Positions 37,059 through 44,823 of a stretch of 64,000 nucleotides of DNA are shown here, piece after piece. Below the pieces are notes generated by a model. It was not told the origin of the DNA and ran no database searches. It saw nothing but the letters and a program-made list of their open reading frames with translations. Position 1 is the first letter of the stretch; the number at the start of each line of letters is the position of its first letter. Source of the stretch: Perlabentimonas sp964490015 (GTDB taxonomy: Bacteria; Bacteroidota; Bacteroidia; Bacteroidales; Tenuifilaceae); NCBI GenBank assembly GCA_964490015.1, contig CAZBBA010000015.1, positions 1 to 64,000 of the forward strand, read 5' to 3'. The translations under genes and the position numbers were made by a program.

Positions 37059-37188
37059 CGGTTAAAAGGGGGTATTGTTAATTAAATATCATTGACTTAA
37101 TGTTAAATAAAAGCTAAATTGATGCAGAATTTGGAATAAAAAAAGTAGCTAACTTTTATTTTAATCAACAAATTTAACTAATTCGAAT

Positions 37189-40155
37189 ATGAAGCAGAAA
37201 ACTACTGTTTTTAAATGTGTTACGCTTTTCTTGCTGCTTGCGTTTTCCCAAAGTATGGCATGGGCGCAGGCACAGACCGTAACTGGTAAAGTAACCGATG
37301 CCTCGGATGGCTCACCTCTTATTGGAGTTACCGTGGTAGTTAAGGGCACTAATCTGGGTACCACTACCGATGGGTTTGGTAGCTACTCTATTAATGTGGA
37401 GCCTACCGCTACGCTGGTATTCTCGTACATTGGTTACCAAACATTGGAAGAGGCTGTAAACGGCAGGTCTACCATTAATGTTTCCCTTATTCAAGCGGTT
37501 GAAACCCTTGATGAGATTGTGGTAATTGGTTATGGTCAGGTTAGAAAGACCGACCTTACCGGTTCGGTTACCACCGTTAGCTCAAAGGACTTTAACCAAG
37601 GTTCCATTACTACTCCTCAGGAACTTTTAATTGGTAAATCGGCTGGTGTGGTTATTACAACCAACAGTGGAGCACCAGGTTCGGGCGCAAAGATTCGTGT
37701 AAGAGGGGGATCTTCGTTATACGCATCTAACGATCCCCTTATTATAGTAGATGGTGTTCCTCTTGACAACGCCAACGTATCGGGAAGTTCGAACTTCCTA
37801 TCAATTGTTAACCCCAACGACATTGAGTCGGTAACCGTACTAAAAGATGCATCTTCAACAGCTATCTACGGTTCTCGTGCTTCGAACGGGGTTATTATTA
37901 TTACAACCAAAAAAGGTAGAGAAGGTGCTCCTCTAAAGGTTAACTACAGTGTAAATACCTCAATTGCTTCGGCAATTAAACTAATGGATGTATACTCTGG
38001 CGACCAACTTAGAGAAATTGCCTACGAGCATCGCGATCTTTTTGGGTTGTCAAATCTAAGCCTTCTTGGTTCAGCCAACACCAACTGGCAAAGTGAACTC
38101 TTTAGAAATGCCTTCACTCAGGATCATAACCTAAGCTTTAATGGTGCTTATAAGGTGCTTCCTTATCAAGTTTCGGTAGGATACACCAACCAAGACGGTA
38201 TTATGAAAAATACTGGCATGGAGCGTATGACCGGTGCGATTAATCTTAGCCCCTCGTTCCTAAACAAATCACTTAAGGTTAATCTTAATGCCAAAGGGAT
38301 GAGCACAAACCACAACTTTGGCGATCATGGTGCTTTGGGTTCTGCTATTAATATGGATCCAACTCAAGCCATTTTTGATGGCAACACTGCTTCCGATGGA
38401 TACTTCCAGTGGGAGAACTACGGCGCAAACCTGGGTACTCCAAACCCTGTTGAGCAGCTTATGGCAGCAGATAACAAATCGGTGGTTAACAGGTTTATTG
38501 GTAACATTCAGTTTGATTACAAATTACCATTTGTTGATGGATTAAGCGCCAACCTAAATTTGGCTGCCGACCTAACCGAAAGTGAAGGTCACAACAATCG
38601 CCCAACCACTTCCCCATCTACGCTAATTGCGCCACTCGACTGGGGAAAACTTACTGATTACAGCGCTAAGAACTCCAACAAACTTTTGGATTTTTACCTA
38701 AACTACAACAAGGATTTAACTAGCATCGACAGCCGTTTAGACGCAGTGGCCGGATACTCGTATCAGCACTTTGAGCGTGAAGGTAAAAGCTATACTCGCG
38801 GTATTGTTGATGAAACACATCCTTACCAAAAGTCCGATAGTTCATCGTTTATTAACGAGAATATCCTTATTTCTTTCTTTGGACGCGTTAACTTCAGCAT
38901 TAAAGATCGTTACCTTATTACAGCAACGGTTAGAAACGATGGTTCATCGCGTTTTGCCGAAGGTAACCGCTGGGGTCTTTTCCCATCAGTTGCTTTTGCC
39001 TGGAAAATTAACGAGGAGTCATTCTTAAATGGCGTTGAAGCCTTATCAGATCTTAAACTACGCGCCAGCTGGGGTATCACAGGCCAACAGGATATTGGAA
39101 ACAACTACCCTGCACAAGCACAGTACATAGCATCTGCTGAAGGCTCGTATTATCCAATTGGTGGAGTATTCCTTCCAACACTTAGGCCAAATGCATACGA
39201 CCCCGATATTAAATGGGAAGAAACAACTACCCAAAATATTGGTCTCGACTTTGGATTCTTTAACAACAGGGTAAGTGGCTCGATTGACATTTACAAAAGG
39301 GTAACTGAAGATCTACTAAACACAATTAATATTCCCAGCGGCAGCAACTTCTCCAACACACTGCTAACAAACGTAGGAAGCCTCGAGAATAAAGGGGTTG
39401 AGATTGGACTTAACCTTATCCCCATCTCGCAAAAGGATATGAACCTAACCTTAGGTTTTAACTTTACCTACAACGAGAATAAGATCACCAAGCTACTTAT
39501 GAGCGACGATCCCAATTTCATTGGAATTCCTTCGGGTGGTGATGCATTTACTGCATACAAGCAGATTACCCGCGTTGGTTACCCTGCTTACTCATTCTTC
39601 CTTAACCAACAAATCTACTATGCCAATGGTTTCCCCATCGAGGGTTTGTATGCTGATCTTTCGGGCGAAGGTGGTATAGTAAGTGGTGACGATGCCGATA
39701 AGTACATCTACAAAAATGCTAACCCCGACTATATCATGGGCTTTAACTTCCGTTACAGCTACAAGAATTTTGATATTTCTGCCTCGTCGCGTGCTAGCAT
39801 TGGCAACTACGTATACAATGGTGTAGCAGCAGGTGCATCGTACGACCAGATGCAGCAGATTGGTTACTGGAAAAACTTTACCACTCAGCTAAGCGATACT
39901 CGCTTTGTGAAGCGTCAGTTTACCAGCGACTACTTTGTTGAGAACGCATCGTTCCTAAAAGTAGATTACATCGCCGCTGGTTACAACTTCAAACAGCTTA
40001 TGAATACGTTTGATCTTCGCTTAAGTTTTTCAGTGCAAAATGCACTCACCATCACCAAGTACAAGGGAATGGATCCCGAGGTTGATGGAGGTATCGACAA
40101 CAGTTTCTACCCCAGACCCCGCACATTCCTGCTAGGTCTTAACTTCACTTTCTAG
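37189..40155 (+). CDS. susC: SusC/RagA TonB-linked outer-membrane transporter
   Basis: A 988-residue TonB-dependent transporter. The signal peptide ends at AWAQA. A carboxypeptidase-regulatory-like domain (about residues 30-110, TVTGKVTDASDGSPLIGVTV) is followed by the TonB-box region VETLDEIVVIGYG, a plug domain (about 120-230, ending SVTVLKDASSTAIYGSRASNGVIII) and a 22-strand barrel ending in GLNFTF. It imports malto-oligosaccharides across the outer membrane as a pair with SusD, which follows 22 bases downstream. The substrate is inferred from the neighbouring amylases and maltose phosphorylase. Confidence 0.96.
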   Translation: MKQKTTVFKCVTLFLLLAFSQSMAWAQAQTVTGKVTDASDGSPLIGVTVVVKGTNLGTTTDGFGSYSINVEPTATLVFSYIGYQTLEEAVNGRSTINVSLIQAVETLDEIVVIGYGQVRKTDLTGSVTTVSSKDFNQGSITTPQELLIGKSAGVVITTNSGAPGSGAKIRVRGGSSLYASNDPLIIVDGVPLDNANVSGSSNFLSIVNPNDIESVTVLKDASSTAIYGSRASNGVIIITTKKGREGAPLKVNYSVNTSIASAIKLMDVYSGDQLREIAYEHRDLFGLSNLSLLGSANTNWQSELFRNAFTQDHNLSFNGAYKVLPYQVSVGYTNQDGIMKNTGMERMTGAINLSPSFLNKSLKVNLNAKGMSTNHNFGDHGALGSAINMDPTQAIFDGNTASDGYFQWENYGANLGTPNPVEQLMAADNKSVVNRFIGNIQFDYKLPFVDGLSANLNLAADLTESEGHNNRPTTSPSTLIAPLDWGKLTDYSAKNSNKLLDFYLNYNKDLTSIDSRLDAVAGYSYQHFEREGKSYTRGIVDETHPYQKSDSSSFINENILISFFGRVNFSIKDRYLITATVRNDGSSRFAEGNRWGLFPSVAFAWKINEESFLNGVEALSDLKLRASWGITGQQDIGNNYPAQAQYIASAEGSYYPIGGVFLPTLRPNAYDPDIKWEETTTQNIGLDFGFFNNRVSGSIDIYKRVTEDLLNTINIPSGSNFSNTLLTNVGSLENKGVEIGLNLIPISQKDMNLTLGFNFTYNENKITKLLMSDDPNFIGIPSGGDAFTAYKQITRVGYPAYSFFLNQQIYYANGFPIEGLYADLSGEGGIVSGDDADKYIYKNANPDYIMGFNFRYSYKNFDISASSRASIGNYVYNGVAAGASYDQMQQIGYWKNFTTQLSDTRFVKRQFTSDYFVENASFLKVDYIAAGYNFKQLMNTFDLRLSFSVQNALTITKYKGMDPEVDGGIDNSFYPRPRTFLLGLNFTF

Positions 40156-40177
40156 GAATAAAAAAACAACAGATAAT

Positions 40178-41839
40178 ATGAAAAGAATAACAATAATAAT
40201 TGGAGCTATCCTATCGGCACTTACGATAACCTCGTGCTTGAACGATTTGGATGTTAAACCAAAGGATCCCAACACGATCCTTGCCGGAAACCTTAGCGAT
40301 GATCCCGTTTACATGAAGCAGGTACTGGGTAAAATTTATGCAAGTTTTATCATCGCTGGTCAGGGTAATGTAAGTGGTGGTGGTGCTGACATTAGCGCCT
40401 CCGACGAGAACTTCTTCACCACAACCCGTGCTCTTTGGAACCTTCAGGAAATCACCACCGACGGTGCTATTTGCGCCTGGGGTGATGTGGGTATTGCCGA
40501 TTTGAATACTCAAACCTGGAGTGCACAGAACCCTTTCCTTACAGCACTTTATCAGCGTTTGGTTCTTTCGGTAACCTATGCTAACGATTTTATTCGTTTT
40601 GCAAAGAACAATGCCGATCCCGAAGTACAGCAGTACGTTGCCGAGGCTCGTTTCCTAAGGGCTTTAGCCTACTACTACCTAATGGATTTGTTTGGTAATC
40701 CTCCTTTCACTACCGAAGAGGATGGAGTAGGAAAATTCTACCCCAAGCAACTCGATCCCGATATCAATGTGGCCAGACCCATGCTTTTCAACTACATCGT
40801 ATCGGAGCTTAAAGCTATTGCTCCTATTCTTGCTGCCCCAGGTGGTCCCTCGCAACAAGCCAACCGTGCTGCTGCATGGATGCTACTTGCCAGAACTTAC
40901 CTAAACGGTCAAGTCTTTACCGGCACAACTTACTGGGAAGAGGCTAAAGTATACGCCGATAGCGTAATTAACCACAGCCCATACACTTTAGCTCCAAAGT
41001 ACCGCCAAAACTTTAGCGCCGACAACAACTACCCTGTAAACCCCGAAATGATTTTGGCTTGGGAACAGGATGGAATTTACACACAAGGATGGGTTGGAAC
41101 TTCATTTATTATTATGTCGAGCAGCGATGCAAAGTATATTAGAGCCGAAAGTTTCCATGGTCTTACCTCTAACACTAACTGGAATGGTAACCGTGCTCGA
41201 AAAGAGTTTGCCCAAACTCTTTTAGGCAGCGATACAATCGCCATTTATGGTAATAATCCTATTCCCTGGTATTCTGATAGTACATTTTCCTTGTCGCCCG
41301 ATTTACGCATAATGCTAAAGGTTAAGAAGGATGTTAATATCCCCAGTCCTTCATCAAGTGGTGACTATGGAATTGGTGTGTACAAGTTTACAGCACGAAA
41401 TCATGATGGTTCACAGCCTGCAAATTATAGCCCAGCTTTTGCCTGCACCGATTTCCCTGTATTCCGCTTGGCCGATGCATACCTTATGAGAGCAGAAGCA
41501 AAATTCCGCCTGGGTGACCCAACTGCACTAAATGATGTAAACTACATTAGGGATCGTGGTTACGAGGCTGGTGATTTTGGAGCAAATCCCCAAAACCACC
41601 TTGCATCCCTTACCGCTAAGGATATCCTTGATGAAAGAGCTCGTGAGTTCTACTACGAAGCTCATCGTCGTACTGATTTGGTTCGCTTTGGACAATTCAC
41701 CGATGGTACTTACAAGTGGTCGTGGAAAGGTGGCGTAATTGATGGGATTAGCACTCCATCGTACCGCAATGTTTTCCCATTGCCCGCCACAGAAGTATCG
41801 ACCAATCCATTCATTGAGCAGAACCCTCAATACAACTAG
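40178..41839 (+). CDS. susD: SusD/RagB glycan-binding lipoprotein
   Basis: A 553-residue surface lipoprotein with lipobox TITSC and mature start CLNDLDVKPKD. The helical TPR-like fold of SusD is shown by LYQRLVLSVTYANDFIRF, YVAEARFLRALAYYYLMDLFGNPP and the C-terminal LADAYLMRAEA and ILDERAREFYYEAHRRTDLVRFG motifs. It caps the SusC barrel and presents oligosaccharides to it. It lies between susC and susE in one apparent operon. Confidence 0.96.
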   Translation: MKRITIIIGAILSALTITSCLNDLDVKPKDPNTILAGNLSDDPVYMKQVLGKIYASFIIAGQGNVSGGGADISASDENFFTTTRALWNLQEITTDGAICAWGDVGIADLNTQTWSAQNPFLTALYQRLVLSVTYANDFIRFAKNNADPEVQQYVAEARFLRALAYYYLMDLFGNPPFTTEEDGVGKFYPKQLDPDINVARPMLFNYIVSELKAIAPILAAPGGPSQQANRAAAWMLLARTYLNGQVFTGTTYWEEAKVYADSVINHSPYTLAPKYRQNFSADNNYPVNPEMILAWEQDGIYTQGWVGTSFIIMSSSDAKYIRAESFHGLTSNTNWNGNRARKEFAQTLLGSDTIAIYGNNPIPWYSDSTFSLSPDLRIMLKVKKDVNIPSPSSSGDYGIGVYKFTARNHDGSQPANYSPAFACTDFPVFRLADAYLMRAEAKFRLGDPTALNDVNYIRDRGYEAGDFGANPQNHLASLTAKDILDERAREFYYEAHRRTDLVRFGQFTDGTYKWSWKGGVIDGISTPSYRNVFPLPATEVSTNPFIEQNPQYN

Positions 41840-41863
41840 TACAAATATTAAAACTGCACAACA

Positions 41864-42889
41864 ATGAAAAGAAAACTATTAACATATATGAGTATTGTGG
41901 GCTTACTTGCCTTTTTTGCCAGCTGCGAGAAGGACGAGGTAAGAATTGTAATGGACAGCGATCCCACACCCCCGGCCATTGTATCCATGCCGGAGAGTTT
42001 TATCCTACAAAGAGCTAATGCAACTCAAATAATTACCATCACTGGTACTGCGGTTGATCCAGGCTTTGCCTCCTCAACTACCTATTTCTTAGAGGCAGCA
42101 GCAGCGGGAACCGAATTTGCCAATGCAATTACTCTTTATAGTGGCACTTCTGTTGACACCATAAAGTTTCAAGTAAGTGCACTTAACTCTCTACTCCTTA
42201 AATCCTTTGAGGCGGACCAAGTATCCTCGGCCGATTTTAGGATTAGGGCGTTACTAGTAGTAGATGCTGGAACCGGTGCTCCTGGAACAGGAAGCAATCC
42301 TTTTCAGTACATCTCCGCAACCGTTACTGCCGATGTGAGCCCTTACGGGTTACCCCGTCTCGACCTGATTGGTTCTGGGGTTGACCAGAAAATTGAATCG
42401 GCTCTGGGTGATGGCGTTTACGAAGGTTTTGTTAAACTCAACAAGGATAACGCATTTACATTGCTTGATCCTGATACCGAAACTGCTTACGGGAAAGCTG
42501 CTGCTGCAGGTACACTTGTAGTGGACGGTGCCGGAATTGGTGTTGACGAAAGCGGCTGGCACATGCTTACTGCTGATGTAAATGCACTAACTTACTCTGT
42601 AGGAGCATACATGATTGGCCTTGTGGGTTCGGCTACGCCAAATGGCTGGGATTCTCCAGATCAAAAAATGGATTATAATGCCAAAACTGGAAAATGGTTC
42701 ATAACTCTCGATCTTGTGGATGGTGAGATAAAATTCCGCAAAAACGATGGATGGGCATGGAACTTAGGTGGAACACCAAGCAACCTTACCCAAGGTGGTG
42801 ACAATATTGCTGTAACCGCTGGCAACTATACCATTACCCTTACCATTGTAAACGATGCAACGGGTAGCTGTACTATTGTCAAAAACTAA
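41864..42889 (+). CDS. susE: SusE-like starch-binding lipoprotein
   Basis: A 341-residue lipoprotein, with Cys at FFASCEKDE; the acidic KDE after the Cys fits the surface lipoprotein export signal of Bacteroidetes. An N-terminal SusE immunoglobulin-like domain (about residues 25-155, with FILQRANATQIITITGTAV) is followed by two SusE/F-type carbohydrate-binding modules, the last with GLVGSATPNGWDSPDQKMDYN and a tryptophan-rich surface. It would hold starch chains at the cell surface for the SusCD pair. Gene order C-D-E-F matches the classic locus. Confidence 0.9.
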   Translation: MKRKLLTYMSIVGLLAFFASCEKDEVRIVMDSDPTPPAIVSMPESFILQRANATQIITITGTAVDPGFASSTTYFLEAAAAGTEFANAITLYSGTSVDTIKFQVSALNSLLLKSFEADQVSSADFRIRALLVVDAGTGAPGTGSNPFQYISATVTADVSPYGLPRLDLIGSGVDQKIESALGDGVYEGFVKLNKDNAFTLLDPDTETAYGKAAAAGTLVVDGAGIGVDESGWHMLTADVNALTYSVGAYMIGLVGSATPNGWDSPDQKMDYNAKTGKWFITLDLVDGEIKFRKNDGWAWNLGGTPSNLTQGGDNIAVTAGNYTITLTIVNDATGSCTIVKN

Positions 42890-42918
42890 CTATTACTCAA
42901 CAGTAAAAAATAAACTTT

Positions 42919-44736
42919 ATGAAAGTTAAATCCATTCATAGAATTTTAGGACTTCTGCTTACGGCAAGCGTGTTTATGTTTGCCTGTACCGAGGAGTCGT
43001 CGGATGTAAAACTGGATCCCAAACTGGCAACATCGCGAGTACAAAACGTTACCTCTAGCTCAGCACTAGTAACGGGTTTTGTAATTGCTCATGGAAGCGG
43101 TTTTACCGAAAGAGGTGTATGCTACAATACACAGACCGGCCCAACAACAAGTGAGAGCAAAGTGATTTTTGCTGATGATGAGGCAACAGGAGCAACATTC
43201 GCTGTTGAGCTTACTGGCCTGAACTACGCCACCACCTATTATGCTCGTGCTTATGCAGTAGGTGCAAATGGAACTATTTATGGCGAGGAGGTATCTTTCA
43301 CCACTCTTCCAATTGTTCCAGAACTTACTACCACTGCAATTACCGAGATAACGGGTAATTCGGCAGAAAGTGGCGGAATTGTAACTAACCATGGCGGAGC
43401 CAATGTTACAGCTCGTGGTGTTTGCTTTGCAACTCACGACAACCCAACCATTGCCGATAGCAAAACTGTTGATGGTGATGGTGTTGGTGAATTCACCAGC
43501 GACTTAACCAACCTATTGGGCAATACGCAGTACTTTGTACGCGCATACGCCACCAATAGCGCTGGAACTGGTTATGGCCCTGTTGTAGCCTTTACAACGC
43601 TTGTCGACCTGCCTAAAGTAACTACAGCAGCAGTAACTAATATCACCAAAACTTCGGCCATTACTGGTGGCGAAGTTACCTACGATGGTGGTGCCGATGT
43701 TACTGAGCGCGGTATTGTTTACAGTTTTTCAGCAAATCCAACAACTGCTGACTCCAAAATTATTGATGCAGCTGATGGAACAGGTGAATTTATAACCAAC
43801 ATGACCGATTTGACCCTATTCACTAAATACAATGTTAGGGCTTACGCCATTAACAGCGCCGGTACAGCTTACGGTGAGAATATTGAGTTTACTACTTTGG
43901 CCGATATCACCAAGTTCTTTGTTGTTGGCGACTACAACGGATGGAACAATAGTGCATCAGCTAAATTCATTATCTCCACAGCCACAAGTGCAGGTTTAGC
44001 CGAAGGTTACATTTACTTAACCGCAGGTGGAATTAAACTTACCATCGACCATAGTTGGGGTGATAATAGCACCTTTGGAGATAATGGTTCTGGAGGATTA
44101 ACAAATCCTGGTAATAACATTTCAGTTCCTGCAAATGGTTACTATAGGATTAGGGCTAACCTGAGCGATATGACCTACTCGCTGGTATTAACTAACTGGG
44201 GTGTAATTGGTAGTGCAACTCCAGGTGGTTGGGGATCTGAAACCGCTCTAACCTACAATGCTACGCTTGGCCAATGGATCGGCGGAGTTAGCTTTGTTGA
44301 TGGTGAATTTAAGTTCCGCGCAGGCGACTGGGCTTATAACTACGGAAGTTCTGCTGGCGATAATACCTTGAACCATGATGGAGCAAATATTCCAGTTGCT
44401 CAAGCCAACGATTACGCAATTACCCTCGACCTAAGCGTACCCAACGAGTACACCTACAGCGCTAACCGCTGGGGACTCATTGGTGATGCAACTCCAGGTG
44501 GTTGGAGCGACGATACTGATATGGCATGGGATGCTGTTAACAACGTATTCAAAGTTACTGTTGATTTAACTGCAAACTCATTTAAATTCAGAGCAAATGA
44601 TGGTTGGGCTGTGAATCTTGGCGGAAGTCTCGATAATCTAACTCAGGATGGTAGCAACTTCTCTGTATCCGAGGCTGGTAATTACACCATTACCCTTGAT
44701 CCTTGGAATATGGTTGCTACAATGACCAAAAACTAA
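42919..44736 (+). CDS. SusF-like multidomain starch-binding lipoprotein
   Basis: A 605-residue lipoprotein with Cys at FACTEESSD, again an acidic surface-export signal. Residues about 35-316 are three tandem fibronectin-III-like repeats of about 93 residues, each ending FTTL and containing the Y-x-R-A-Y-A motif. Residues about 318-605 are three SusE/F-type starch-binding modules, two of which open with GxIGxATPGGW. The normal SusF has one Ig-like domain in front of three such modules, so here the stalk is replaced by a longer repeat. The gene ends the susCDE unit and is followed by a terminator. Confidence 0.88.
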   Translation: MKVKSIHRILGLLLTASVFMFACTEESSDVKLDPKLATSRVQNVTSSSALVTGFVIAHGSGFTERGVCYNTQTGPTTSESKVIFADDEATGATFAVELTGLNYATTYYARAYAVGANGTIYGEEVSFTTLPIVPELTTTAITEITGNSAESGGIVTNHGGANVTARGVCFATHDNPTIADSKTVDGDGVGEFTSDLTNLLGNTQYFVRAYATNSAGTGYGPVVAFTTLVDLPKVTTAAVTNITKTSAITGGEVTYDGGADVTERGIVYSFSANPTTADSKIIDAADGTGEFITNMTDLTLFTKYNVRAYAINSAGTAYGENIEFTTLADITKFFVVGDYNGWNNSASAKFIISTATSAGLAEGYIYLTAGGIKLTIDHSWGDNSTFGDNGSGGLTNPGNNISVPANGYYRIRANLSDMTYSLVLTNWGVIGSATPGGWGSETALTYNATLGQWIGGVSFVDGEFKFRAGDWAYNYGSSAGDNTLNHDGANIPVAQANDYAITLDLSVPNEYTYSANRWGLIGDATPGGWSDDTDMAWDAVNNVFKVTVDLTANSFKFRANDGWAVNLGGSLDNLTQDGSNFSVSEAGNYTITLDPWNMVATMTKN

Positions 44737-44746
44737 TACATTTTCA

Positions 44747-44781
44747 TAAAAGGCTGCCCCGAAATTAGGAGCAGCCTTTTT
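44747..44781 (+). terminator. Terminator after the SusF-like gene
   Basis: AAAAGGCTGCCCC and GGAGCAGCCTTTTT (core AGGCTGC/GCAGCCT, arms 44751-44757 and 44771-44777) form a hairpin with a T run at 44777-44781. It separates the susCDEF genes from the following amylase, although read-through is possible. Confidence 0.85.
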
Positions 44782-44823
44782 ATGTTTCTTTCCTTGTTTT
44801 ATCCAAACCAAAGTACCAGACGA

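Larger units (their letters stand above)
36887..37188. promoter_or_regulatory. Divergent regulatory region lacI/susC
   Basis: This 302-base gap contains the lacI promoter (36929-36960), two operator-like palindromes (37025-37034, 37049-37058) and, for susC, only a weak promoter match: TTTG at 37130-37133, 16 bases, then TAACTTTT at 37150-37157, 31 bases before the ATG. No hairpin leader was seen. Confidence 0.55.

Noticed and set aside
44782..44823. Upstream ATG for the T9SS amylase
   Set aside because: It overlaps the tail of a strong terminator, and the 14 extra residues precede a good signal peptide.
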